A stretch of 44,633 nucleotides of DNA from a virus, in IMG/VR virus record IMGVR_UViG_3300035670_000410, positions 1-44,633 of that record, one strand, 5' to 3'. Positions 1-5,969 of the stretch are shown piece after piece. The notes under the pieces are model-generated. The model was not told the DNA's origin and did not search any database. It saw only the letters and a list, made by a program, of their open reading frames with translations. Made by a program: the position numbers and the translations under genes. Every line of letters begins with the position of its first letter. Position 1 is the stretch's first letter.

Positions 1-78
1 CGCTAGAGTAGGATCATCAACCTCAAACTCCAGATTAGGAAGAAACCTATTCTTAAGTTTAGACCATGTTCTCATCAT
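1..78 (-). CDS. Small phage protein, partial (C-terminus beyond window start)
   Basis: This is the first part of the gene that is complete at 43873-44073 on the other contig end. It begins ATGATG at 78, overlapping the last codons of the upstream nuclease gene, and runs off the window at base 1. The visible residues are the same as in the complete copy. It is not a separate gene in the closed genome. Confidence 0.75.
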   Translation of the reverse strand, partial: MMRTWSKLKNRFLPNLEFEVDDPTLA

Positions 79-638
79 TAATCAACCTCTGATAGCCGGG
101 GCAATCATCAATCAACGTCATCATAGATTCGTCGGATACAGTCAAACCCTCAACACCATTATACTCGTACCAGTTACCAATATGTTGCTTCTCTTCCTTG
201 CTGCAACCACACGGATCATCATCCTGTTCCTTCCACGGACAGAACATTGTTGAATAGTGGGGACGATACCAGTATTCCCAACGCCGCTCCTTCTTATTAT
301 GCTTCCACTCGTACACACCATCTAGAACGTCAGGCAATGCGAGCGAGTTAGTTTGATACGCATCAAGCGCATCCTCAACCTGACCAATACGATGCGTAAG
401 CACATCCTTACCAATAGGATCAACATAATAAAACACAGGCTCAGGCCAGCGCCTACGATAATCCGGCGTAGTAGGCAGATACAAAATACCTACACTATGC
501 ACACCCGGCATACCATAATGGTAATAAGCACTAACCTGCATAACATGCTCAGGCTTAGGACCATCAAGAAATCCGAACGACGTACCACTAATAGTCTTAT
601 AATCAACAAGCATAAGATTACCATGCTCATCATTCATA
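1..638. repeat. Terminal overlap, copy A (pairs with 43996-44633)
   Basis: Base 1 aligns with base 43996 and base 638 with base 44633 without any gap. By eye about 37 of 638 positions differ (roughly 94% identity), and the reading frame of the nuclease gene inside is preserved. The simplest reading is that the contig ends overlap because the molecule is circular or circularly permuted, with the two ends taken from different members of a mixed population. A real diverged direct terminal repeat or a tandem duplication is less likely, because both copies are cut by the window edges rather than ending at gene borders. Confidence 0.9.
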
Positions 639-931
639 TAAGCATCAGCAGTGCCAACCCAAGGGTACTTATGTTCCTCGCATACAACCTCAACTTCGCT
701 AGCATACGGCTTATGATACTCACTCATGATAGCATGAATCTGCTCATGAATAGCCGTGCCCTGTAGAAGCGGTAGCGTGTTCATCCAAGGCTTGTCCCAC
801 ACATCAGGATAACCATGATAATAATAGAGCACAGTATGCCTATCGTTCTGCAAATGGCTGGAGAAGTGTAGCATACCATCGTTGCGGGGCCGATTGGTAG
901 CCTTCTTTAGAGTGCTAATCAGACTCTTCAT
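59..931 (-). CDS. RecB/Cas4-like PD-(D/E)XK exonuclease
   Basis: The protein of 290 residues has the RecB/Cas4 nuclease pattern: a conserved G-T-A-D motif, then about 14 residues later a D-Y-K-T motif, the D...(E/D)xK metal site. Near the C-terminus there is FCPWK followed by CGC, which could hold an iron-sulfur cluster as in Cas4/AddB-type nucleases, though only three cysteines are obvious. Such proteins resect DNA ends for recombination. This fits the Rad52-like annealing protein a few genes downstream in the closed circle. The start at 931 is chosen because a GGAGGGGG ribosome site precedes it; the longer ORF to 994 would begin inside the upstream gene. Near position 1 the gene overlaps the next small gene. 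A diverged partial copy lies at 44054-44633. Confidence 0.8.
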   Translation of the reverse strand: MKSLISTLKKATNRPRNDGMLHFSSHLQNDRHTVLYYYHGYPDVWDKPWMNTLPLLQGTAIHEQIHAIMSEYHKPYASEVEVVCEEHKYPWVGTADAYMNDEHGNLMLVDYKTISGTSFGFLDGPKPEHVMQVSAYYHYGMPGVHSVGILYLPTTPDYRRRWPEPVFYYVDPIGKDVLTHRIGQVEDALDAYQTNSLALPDVLDGVYEWKHNKKERRWEYWYRPHYSTMFCPWKEQDDDPCGCSKEEKQHIGNWYEYNGVEGLTVSDESMMTLIDDCPGYQRLINDENMV

Positions 932-1091
932 AATCGTGCCATTCCCCCTCCGCAAAATCATTACCATCATAAACACGAATATGAAACTCGTCATCTTCCT
1001 TCTCGATGAGAAGTTCTACGAGTTTCTGCCCATTGTAAAACACACCAGCCTTAAAATAATCATCCTCAGACTTGGTAGCAAACTTATACAC
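915..1091 (-). CDS. Small acidic hypothetical protein (58 aa)
   Basis: A GTG-started ORF of 59 codons, with an AGGAG ribosome site about 7 bases upstream of the GTG at 1091. The start overlaps the stop of the preceding gene (GTGTATAA), and its end overlaps the start of the nuclease gene at 931, so it is tightly packed in the operon. The protein is rich in D, E, Y and F and has no motif I recognise. Overlap coupling on both sides is the main evidence that it is real. Confidence 0.7.
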   Translation of the reverse strand: MYKFATKSEDDYFKAGVFYNGQKLVELLIEKEDDEFHIRVYDGNDFAEGEWHDYEESD

Positions 1092-1218
1092 GCTGCTTCT
1101 CCTTCATCTTACGAGCCTGACGCAGAGCCTTAGCCTCCGCCTTCTTCTTACCACGCTCCAGCCGACGATTAAACGCAGCCTCCATCTTAGCCTTCTTAAG
1201 TGTGCCCTTAAGAGCCAT
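1084..1218 (-). CDS. Small Lys/Arg/Ala-rich basic protein (44 aa)
   Basis: From ATG at 1218 the protein starts MALKGTLKKAKMEAAFNRRL and continues as a highly charged, probably single-helix basic peptide ending KEKQRV. It begins one base after the stop of the upstream gene and overlaps the next gene by 8 bases. Charge suggests nucleic-acid contact, but function is unknown. Starts further upstream would run back through the neighbouring gene. Confidence 0.65.
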   Translation of the reverse strand: MALKGTLKKAKMEAAFNRRLERGKKKAEAKALRQARKMKEKQRV

Positions 1219-1219
1219 G

Positions 1220-1492
1220 CTAGTCATTCTCCTTATCAAACCACAAAACAGTAGCCTTGTATCGGGGACGGCCCTTCTTATCAGGAAACCTACGGAACGC
1301 CCAAGTCTTATACCCCATATCATACAACATATGGCTCACCCCATTGAGTGTAGGGCTTGTTCCAACAAACTCGTTATCCAACTCAATATGCCAAGCCACC
1401 ACAGGATTGATTCCAGAAGGGCGACCTCTCTTACGCTTGTATGTAACAACTACCTCATGCTCCTTACGCTGTTTCTTTTTCTTCTTACTCAT
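1220..1492 (-). CDS. Basic hypothetical protein (90 aa), possible DNA binder
   Basis: It starts MSKKKKKQRKEHEVVV and includes KRKRGRPSG, an AT-hook-like R-G-R-P core, followed by a more globular stretch with several aromatic residues. The start at 1492 overlaps the preceding stop as TGATG, the usual arrangement for translational re-initiation; the GTG at 1510 is less likely. The AT-hook resemblance suggests minor-groove DNA binding but is only a short motif. No family was recognised. Confidence 0.7.
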   Translation of the reverse strand: MSKKKKKQRKEHEVVVTYKRKRGRPSGINPVVAWHIELDNEFVGTSPTLNGVSHMLYDMGYKTWAFRRFPDKKGRPRYKATVLWFDKEND

Positions 1493-1644
1493 CAGAATCC
1501 GGGTTCCCACTTAACATCCTTATCATTAATATTACTATTATTCTTATTTTTATATGTATATGAATACTTATTCTCTATATATTCTCTATACTCTCTATCC
1601 CATTCTAGATACTCTTCATATGTATAAGGCTCATTATTCTTCAT
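1492..1644 (-). CDS. Small Tyr/Glu/Asn-rich hypothetical protein (50 aa)
   Basis: The start at 1644 is set by GGAGGG six bases upstream. The ORF could be read further up to 1680, but that would run into the -10 element of the promoter at 1671-1699. The protein is rich in Y, E, N and K with repeated YxEY-like runs and no recognised domain. It is the first gene behind that promoter and is coupled to the next gene by a TGATG overlap. Confidence 0.7.
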   Translation of the reverse strand: MKNNEPYTYEEYLEWDREYREYIENKYSYTYKNKNNSNINDKDVKWEPGF

Positions 1645-1670
1645 AAGATCCCTCCACGATTCATACTTGT

Positions 1671-1699
1671 ATCTTACCATACTTATTCTCTCTTGTCAA
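1671..1699 (-). promoter_or_regulatory. Sigma-70-type promoter, leftward
   Basis: On the minus strand a perfect TTGACA (1694-1699) is followed by a 17-base spacer and TAAGAT (1671-1676). It lies just downstream of the two tRNA genes and immediately before the small-gene operon starting at 1644, which leads into the recombination genes. The next gene starts about 27 bases after the -10 box. Confidence 0.75.
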
Positions 1700-1720
1700 G
1701 TTACGATTATGTTAAGATTA

Positions 1721-1791
1721 CTAGGGGACTAGGACTCGAACCTAGATTCTTGGGACCAAAACCCAATGTCCTACCATTAGACGATCCCCTA
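1721..1791 (-). tRNA. tRNA-Gln (anticodon TTG)
   Basis: Read on the minus strand, the 71-base gene folds as a cloverleaf: acceptor TAGGGGA pairs with TCCCCTA, the anticodon stem TTGGG/CCCAA encloses loop TTTTGGT (anticodon TTG), and the T-arm is CTAGG-TTCGAGT-CCTAG. The discriminator is G and no CCA is encoded. One base separates it from the neighbouring tRNA-Leu. Confidence 0.93.
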
Positions 1792-1792
1792 A

Positions 1793-1874
1793 TGCGGGTA
1801 GAGGGAGTCGAACCCTCATGCTTCGCAGCGGCAGATTTTGAGTCTGCTGTGTATTCCAATTCCACCATACCCGC
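1793..1874 (-). tRNA. tRNA-Leu (anticodon CAA)
   Basis: Acceptor GCGGGTA pairs with TACCCGC, the anticodon stem GCAGA/TCTGC encloses CTCAAAA (anticodon CAA), there is a long class II variable arm, and the T-arm contains GGTTCGACTCC. The discriminator is A and no CCA is encoded. It reads the TTG codon, which is very frequent in this phage. Confidence 0.93.
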
Positions 1875-1880
1875 GAACCT

Positions 1881-2342
1881 TTACTGCTTGGCTACATTAA
1901 CAATTTCACTATCATAGTTAATATCATACTCAAGCATAAACCGCTCAATCCCCTCATTATCAAGAAGATCCTTAGCCGCCTCCTCGGCATAATCCATATC
2001 AGGCGCCTCAACAGTAAGCGTAACACTCACAGGCACCATAACAGTAACCTCGTACTCATTCCTAAACCACTCAGGATCAACATCAACACCCATACGCTGA
2101 AGAGCACTAATAGTAGTATTAAGATCAATACCAGTATCATCCATACTATTAATAACACCGTCAACAAACAAACTCATATCAGACCGCTCAGCACAACGAG
2201 CCAAAAGAGTATAAACAATAGGAAGAAGAATACTAGCATCACTATGCTCAGTCAAACTATTATCCACAATCTGCTTCCTAAGCATATTAACTTCAGTCTC
2301 CAGAGCAACAATCATATCCTTATGATAATCAATCTCACTCAT
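1881..2342 (-). CDS. Hypothetical acidic protein (153 aa)
   Basis: The N-terminal 40 residues (starting MSEIDYHKDMIVALETEVNM) look like a short coiled coil. The C-terminal 60 residues alternate hydrophobic and acidic residues as in a small alpha/beta domain (VPVSVTLTVEAPDMDYAEEA). Two ATG codons stand in tandem at 2345 and 2342; the second has the better distance (6 bases) from GGGAG. The start overlaps the upstream gene. The stop lies six bases before the tRNA-Leu gene, so the tRNAs are probably co-transcribed with it. No family recognised. Confidence 0.75.
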   Translation of the reverse strand: MSEIDYHKDMIVALETEVNMLRKQIVDNSLTEHSDASILLPIVYTLLARCAERSDMSLFVDGVINSMDDTGIDLNTTISALQRMGVDVDPEWFRNEYEVTVMVPVSVTLTVEAPDMDYAEEAAKDLLDNEGIERFMLEYDINYDSEIVNVAKQ

Positions 2343-2574
2343 CATAATCTCCCTTATCCCAAGTATTAAGCCTATTACCAATAGCCTTACGCGCTTCTAC
2401 AATAGCATCAGCATAATCCCAAGCCCTAGCATTAGCACTATCCGGCGTAGGCTCACCCGGAAGATTACCATCATACGCTTGGGTAATACGCTGTGCTGCA
2501 AGATCCAGAATCTCCAACACAATCACAAGATTCTGCGCACAAGCATCCAAATATGCGTCACGCTTATTACTCAA
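2335..2574 (-). CDS. Hypothetical helical protein (about 79 aa)
   Basis: A mostly helical protein (for example LVIVLEILDLAAQRITQAYD) followed by ARAWDYADAIVEARKAIGNR. An AGGAGG box directly abuts the ATG at 2580, with no spacer, whereas a TTG at 2574 lies an ideal six bases away, so I choose TTG. If the ATG is used the protein is two residues longer. It overlaps the 53-aa gene upstream and the 153-aa gene downstream. Function unknown. Confidence 0.7.
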   Translation of the reverse strand: MSNKRDAYLDACAQNLVIVLEILDLAAQRITQAYDGNLPGEPTPDSANARAWDYADAIVEARKAIGNRLNTWDKGDYDE

Positions 2575-2728
2575 TGCCATCCTCCTGCATATAATCATAA
2601 TACGCATCAGCCTGCGCCCACAACCACTCATCACGCAGCCTATCCAACTCTACCCAACTAATCTCATCATCAGGCTGAACGTCAAACTCCTCATCATCAT
2701 ACCAACCATCACCAACTACAACAGTCAT
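2567..2728 (-). CDS. Small very acidic protein (53 aa)
   Basis: The 54-codon ORF starts MTVVVGDGWYDDEEFDVQPD and stays strongly acidic, rich in W, Y, D and E. Its ATG at 2728 overlaps the preceding stop as TAATG, and its end overlaps the next gene. Strong negative charge in an early phage gene is compatible with a DNA-mimic or host-takeover role, but nothing in the sequence proves it. Confidence 0.65.
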   Translation of the reverse strand: MTVVVGDGWYDDEEFDVQPDDEISWVELDRLRDEWLWAQADAYYDYMQEDGIE

Positions 2729-2922
2729 TAAAACCACCCCACAATCTGATCGTAATACTTAGGATCCGTCATCATCTTATCCATCTTCTCATCCAAGTCT
2801 GCTACCAACTCAAAGTAGTCAGACTCACGCTCTACAAGATCCTCAAAGTTATCAAACTCGTCCCACTCTTCACCAGTAAAATCATCCATCGTGACCCATA
2901 CTCCTTTATAGTAGATTTCCAT
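2728..2922 (-). CDS. Small acidic protein (64 aa)
   Basis: The protein contains DDFTGEEWDEFDNFEDL and DLDEKMDKMM and is strongly acidic. The ATG at 2922 follows the ArdC-like stop by four bases but has no ribosome site of its own. An internal ATG at 2889 lies 11 bases after AAAGGAG and would give 53 residues, so either start is possible. It is coupled to the next gene through TAATG. Confidence 0.65.
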   Translation of the reverse strand: MEIYYKGVWVTMDDFTGEEWDEFDNFEDLVERESDYFELVADLDEKMDKMMTDPKYYDQIVGWF

Positions 2923-2926
2923 TGTG

Positions 2927-3817
2927 CTACGCTACGGCGTACACATCTTCGGTTACAAAATCAACTGCCTTCTCGGCCTGATTAGCAGCAGAGATTAGCA
3001 GTCCCGGCTCTTCCTTGCAAGCCTTCGCCCAACCCTTAAGATACGCAGCAGACTGCTCCATATCCGCAGGAATGTCAAACGCACCACACAGCATAGCAGC
3101 ACCAAACTCGGCTACCAACTCTTCCTTAGCATACGTGCTAGTACCAAACCCAGCCCGCTCCAACCGCTTAAGCCTATCATCATGCCCAGTAGCATGAATA
3201 ATCTCATGCCCTAGAGTCTGAGCATACCACGACTGACGCTTAAAACTATCAGGCGTAGGCATCTGGATAGTATCCATGCTAGGAATGTAGCAGGCACGAT
3301 TACCACCATGCTCATACGCAGCAAGACTACCACGACACCAATCCTCTAGCACGTTAATGCCGGGGTACTCATCCTCAGCGTCAGGCTGAAGCGGAGCCTC
3401 AGAGTCATCATCATACTCAGGCAGATTATCAATCATAGAAGCGTGGAACACCTTGTAATACTTGACATTCCACCAAGTCTTAGTCTCTACTTCACCCTTA
3501 TCATTCTCAACTTCGGCAATAGCCGGAGCGTTATACACTACGATAGTAGACTTGCTACCCTTCTTGACCTTGGCACCAATCTCCTTCACATTGTTAAACG
3601 TGAACCATCGCGGATCCGTGCTACCAAACTGATCCTGTAGCATACCCAGATAGATACGATTAAACCCGTTGTAGAGGCGACCACTAGCACCATTCTGAGG
3701 CTGGTAAGCCTTGCTAATAACCCAAGGCTGTTGCCACACGGCCACGCCCTGCTCCATCTGCTCAATAAGTCCCGCAGTAACCTGCTGGTACAGTTCCTTC
3801 TTAAGTTCCGGCTTCAT
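2927..3817 (-). CDS. ArdC-like antirestriction protein with zincin domain
   Basis: The N-terminal half (about residues 1-130) has the ArdC single-strand-DNA-binding pattern: ELYQQVTAGLIEQMEQG, then W-Q-Q-P-W and a G-R-x-Y-N-G-x-N motif. The C-terminal half is a zincin-like metallopeptidase domain with HEIIHATGH, followed about 25 residues later by E-E-L-V-A-E-F-G. ArdC proteins protect incoming DNA from host restriction; the peptidase half is conserved in the family but less understood. The start ATG at 3817 follows AAAGGAGACAAGTG (a GTG at 3820 is an alternative). The gene is in the early leftward operon, and its leader holds a long hairpin at 3859-3907. The 297-residue ORF matches the usual ArdC length. 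Confidence 0.88.
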   Translation of the reverse strand: MKPELKKELYQQVTAGLIEQMEQGVAVWQQPWVISKAYQPQNGASGRLYNGFNRIYLGMLQDQFGSTDPRWFTFNNVKEIGAKVKKGSKSTIVVYNAPAIAEVENDKGEVETKTWWNVKYYKVFHASMIDNLPEYDDDSEAPLQPDAEDEYPGINVLEDWCRGSLAAYEHGGNRACYIPSMDTIQMPTPDSFKRQSWYAQTLGHEIIHATGHDDRLKRLERAGFGTSTYAKEELVAEFGAAMLCGAFDIPADMEQSAAYLKGWAKACKEEPGLLISAANQAEKAVDFVTEDVYAVA

Positions 3818-3858
3818 CACTTGTCTCCTTTGGTATTTCAGGTTTCCGGCAACTCTAT

Positions 3859-3907
3859 CTCTCTATATAATCTCTCTTCACTTCGTTACAGAGAGATTAT
3901 TAGAGAG
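3859..3907 (-). promoter_or_regulatory. Long leader hairpin before the ArdC-like gene
   Basis: CTCTCTATATAATCTCTCT (3859-3877) pairs with AGAGAGATTATTAGAGAG (3890-3907), with one bulged base and a 12-base loop containing TCACTTCGTT. The same inner stem and loop recur at 5440-5468, also just upstream of a gene. It lies about 40 bases before the ArdC-like start. There is no T run, so it is not a classical terminator; a role in mRNA stability, processing or translation control is inferred. Confidence 0.7.
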
Positions 3908-3915
3908 TATATAGA

Positions 3916-4095
3916 CTAGGCTTTCTCAGCCCTCTTGCAGTAGGCGACGCCCTCAGCGTGAGCATCATTAGCATTATCATAGGATGCGTAGTATTCCCAA
4001 CCATTATCCTCGTCCGGGACATACAAATCGTATGCTCTACCAAACTCATTTTCTACCTTCTCAATGATATAATCGTTGTAGTATTTCTCAGTCAT
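3916..4095 (-). CDS. Small acidic hypothetical protein (59 aa)
   Basis: An ORF of 60 codons starting MTEKYYNDYIIEKVENEF. It is rich in Y, D, N and E and ends in a basic CKRAEKA tail. It starts at 4095 behind AGAAAGGCTGTAAA, a moderate ribosome site. It fills what would otherwise be a 280-base gap between the ArdC-like gene and the next small gene, and its composition matches its neighbours. No family recognised. Confidence 0.65.
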   Translation of the reverse strand: MTEKYYNDYIIEKVENEFGRAYDLYVPDEDNGWEYYASYDNANDAHAEGVAYCKRAEKA

Positions 4096-4134
4096 TTTAC
4101 AGCCTTTCTAAGCAATTTACATGCCCCACTAGTA

Positions 4135-4187
4135 GGGTAGCACTACCCACACCCTCCAAGGCCCTTAGAGAGCCTGCAAAGGGCCTT
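4135..4187 (-). promoter_or_regulatory. Two adjacent hairpins in an intergenic leader
   Basis: GGGTA/TACCC (4135-4148) and AAGGCCCTT/AAGGGCCTT (4158-4166 with 4179-4187) lie in the non-coding stretch 4096-4203. Neither is followed by a run of T on either strand, so termination by the simple rho-independent route is not supported. They may be mRNA processing or stabilising elements between the 82-aa and 59-aa genes. Confidence 0.4.
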
Positions 4188-4203
4188 AAAATGGACGCTA
4201 CAC

Positions 4204-4452
4204 CTACACCATATGGTCTAGCGCATCACGAATGTCATCAACATTATTAATAGGCTCGCTAAGTGTCATCACATCCACACCATGACGCGCCATGATACGC
4301 GGACCACGCTCAGGCTGCTCCGCAGTAACATACCCATACTCCATAATAGTACCGCCCGGAGAGAACGAAGCGAACAGGTACACGTCGTCATCGAACGGGT
4401 CGCACACGGTACCATCATCATACATGAACACGGTAACATTATCAAAAAACAT
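4204..4452 (-). CDS. Acidic hypothetical protein (82 aa)
   Basis: The start at 4452 (MFFDNVTVFMYDDG) follows GGGAG with a nine-base spacer and lies five bases from the upstream stop; longer readings run back into the neighbouring gene. The sequence alternates hydrophobic and acidic residues like a small beta-rich fold and ends NNVDDIRDALDHMV. No family recognised. Confidence 0.7.
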   Translation of the reverse strand: MFFDNVTVFMYDDGTVCDPFDDDVYLFASFSPGGTIMEYGYVTAEQPERGPRIMARHGVDVMTLSEPINNVDDIRDALDHMV

Positions 4453-4456
4453 TTTA

Positions 4457-4642
4457 CTACTCTCCCTTAGCCTTTCTCGCTTCATCACAAGCCTGAACAT
4501 GCCCAGCATACCACTCGCGGAACGCTATATCCTCCGCATTGACACGCTCCTCGTGCCAATACTCACGAATAGCGTAGCCGGGCTCACGATCACCCTCGTC
4601 CACATCTTCGTACCAATCCAACCAATCATTGTCATCATACAT
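4457..4642 (-). CDS. Small very acidic, Trp/Tyr-rich protein (61 aa)
   Basis: It starts MYDDNDWLDWYEDVDEGDRE, about a third D/E over the first half, with a helical second half rich in A and E. A strong TAAGGAGG site lies upstream of the ATG at 4642. It is one of a run of small acidic early proteins between 1.9 and 4.85 kb. A DNA-mimic or host-factor-binding role is possible but not shown. Confidence 0.7.
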   Translation of the reverse strand: MYDDNDWLDWYEDVDEGDREPGYAIREYWHEERVNAEDIAFREWYAGHVQACDEARKAKGE

Positions 4643-4671
4643 ATTTGCCTCCTTAGGCTACAAGGTACACG

Positions 4672-4848
4672 CTACGCGGCGACCGGGCGCTGCTCCCACA
4701 CGTACGCAATCTCGTTCCAATCATAACCCATGCCCTCCAACTCCTCGCGCAAGTCGGCAAGCGCATCGCTCGTGAGATTGTATTGCACATGATCCACCAC
4801 GTCCAACACGTCCACGATCTCGTCATTGAGTTCTACACGGTAACGCAT
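4672..4848 (-). CDS. Small acidic protein (58 aa), first gene of its operon
   Basis: The ATG at 4848 follows CGAGGAGGCCAGT. The protein (starting MRYRVELNDEIVDVLDVVD) looks alpha/beta, with a helix LADLREELEGM. It is the first gene behind the promoter at 4879-4907, about 30 bases from the -10 box. The longer ORF to 4878 would overlap the -10 region, so it is rejected. Function unknown. Confidence 0.72.
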   Translation of the reverse strand: MRYRVELNDEIVDVLDVVDHVQYNLTSDALADLREELEGMGYDWNEIAYVWEQRPVAA

Positions 4849-4878
4849 ACTGGCCTCCTCGGCTGATCGACTAGGCAT

Positions 4879-4907
4879 AGCCTACACAAGCCTAGCCACA
4901 GTGTCAA
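4879..4907 (-). promoter_or_regulatory. Leftward promoter TTGACA-N17-TAGGCT
   Basis: On the minus strand a perfect -35 TTGACA (4902-4907) and -10 TAGGCT (4879-4884) are separated by 17 bases. A TAnnnT -10 of this kind is common in actinobacterial sigma-70-type promoters. It lies in the gap between the GC-rich zinc-finger gene and the small early gene at 4848. Confidence 0.72.
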
Positions 4908-4951
4908 GTAACGATTTTGTAAAGGTCTGTTTTCCGCTTAACCGTGCGGCT

Positions 4952-5419
4952 TCAGATCTCAAAGCGCTGCTGGTCGGCACCCACACGGGAGCAGGTGGGC
5001 AGGCCCTTGGGCTCGCTACCCGTGCGCTTGCCACGCTTGGCGTAGCCCTTGCCCTTGCTCGCATAGCGGGCAGCCACACGCTCGCTGTGCCTGCTGCTCA
5101 GGCGCTTGACGCGGAACCGCTGACCATCGATCACCACCGAAACAGAGTTTCGGCCACGCTTACCCATCCGACCGATGACCTCGACCTCACCGTCCTTGCC
5201 GTCCTTGACGGCATCCGTGCAGACCTTGCAGGCCCCGGTCTCTACGAGACCCTTGCGAGGCTTCTTGTGGAAACCACACACCTTGCACTTGACCTTGCCC
5301 GACGGTGCGGCCTTCGGCTCCTGCGTCGTCGGCTCGTCCATGCTGAGCGTGGAGCGCAGCGCAGCGAGGTCCTCGGCGGAGAGTCCTTCGATCTTGGCAA
5401 TCATCTCGTCGGTCGTCAT
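4952..5419 (-). CDS. GC-rich zinc-finger protein, first leftward gene (155 aa)
   Basis: The protein has three parts. Residues 1-40 are acidic and helical (MTTDEMIAKIEGLSAEDLAA). Residues 45-70 form a zinc ribbon (CKVCGF...GACKVC). Residues 75-155 form a basic tail with SVVIDGQRFRVKRLSS and many K/R. The start at 5419 is set by AAGGAG five bases upstream; the longer reading to 5452 would start inside the leader hairpin. Its codons end mostly in G or C, unlike every neighbouring gene, which suggests recent acquisition or selection for high expression. The position next to the intergenic leader suggests an immediate-early gene, perhaps a nucleic-acid-binding regulator. No specific family was recognised. 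Confidence 0.78.
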   Translation of the reverse strand: MTTDEMIAKIEGLSAEDLAALRSTLSMDEPTTQEPKAAPSGKVKCKVCGFHKKPRKGLVETGACKVCTDAVKDGKDGEVEVIGRMGKRGRNSVSVVIDGQRFRVKRLSSRHSERVAARYASKGKGYAKRGKRTGSEPKGLPTCSRVGADQQRFEI

Positions 5420-5439
5420 CTTTACTCCTTCTTGGTTTC

Positions 5440-5468
5440 TATCTCTCTTCACTTCGTTCAGAGAGATA
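5440..5468 (-). promoter_or_regulatory. Leader hairpin, second copy of the conserved-loop element
   Basis: TATCTCTCT (5440-5448) pairs with AGAGAGATA (5460-5468) around a loop containing TCACTTCGTT. Stem and loop match the inner part of the hairpin at 3859-3907. It ends 20 bases before the start of the zinc-finger gene, directly upstream of its ribosome site. Confidence 0.7.
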
Positions 5469-5507
5469 TAAACCTAAGAAGAGAGTAGGGTTTCCAAGCC
5501 GATCTCC

Positions 5508-5969
5508 CTAATCTATATCTTATAGAAGATATAGATTAGAACTATCCTAATCTAGTATAGACTAAATAATGCCAAAGGCACTTATTTAGTAACTATACTA
5601 TTAGGATAACCATAACTATCTCTGATAGTTAAACTAGACTACAAAGTAGTCTAAACGTACAATCTAGTAGATACTCCGTATCATACTAGATTTGGCTTAA
5701 CTAAATAGATATACAGTAGTTACTAGTAACTACTATATCTATATTATCTAACCAAGTAAAAGATACTAATCATAGATTAGTATAAGTATCTTCTATAGTA
5801 ATATATATATTATATATATATACTATAGGGCTGGCTGATAGTAAACTATGCTAGGTATAGGTATTATATATAATACCTAAGTCGAATGTAAAAACCTTGG
5901 TACCAAAACTAGTATGGGTCTACCCCCACCCTATCATAAAAGATTTTACAAACTTTGCTTTGTAAAATC
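5508..5969. repeat. Chain of about eleven inverted repeats in AT-rich spacer
   Basis: Successive inverted repeats by eye: 5508-5539 (perfect 14-bp stem, 4-base loop); 5544-5607 (about 28-bp imperfect stem); 5613-5631 (8 bp); 5635-5653 (8 bp); 5661-5692 (13 bp with a bulge); 5707-5740 (18-base perfect palindrome plus an outer 7-bp arm); 5761-5791 (two alternative pairings); 5793-5828; 5858-5879 (22-base perfect palindrome); 5897-5906; 5942-5969 (perfect 11 bp). The sequences differ from one another, but most contain CTAG or close variants. There is no ORF of useful size. The region separates the divergent arms, so it may be a replication origin, a structured leader RNA, or both. Confidence 0.85.
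5863..5892 (-). promoter_or_regulatory. Candidate leftward early promoter
   Basis: On the minus strand TTTACA (5887-5892) and TATAAT (5863-5868) are 18 bases apart. The -10 box lies inside a 22-base perfect palindrome, so an operator role is possible. Transcription from here would give a leader of about 430 bases to the start at 5419, made mostly of the hairpins at 5440-5828. Confidence 0.45.

Noticed and set aside
4158-4187. Rho-independent terminator between small early genes
   Set aside because: The stem is good but there is no T run on either strand; listed only as a hairpin.
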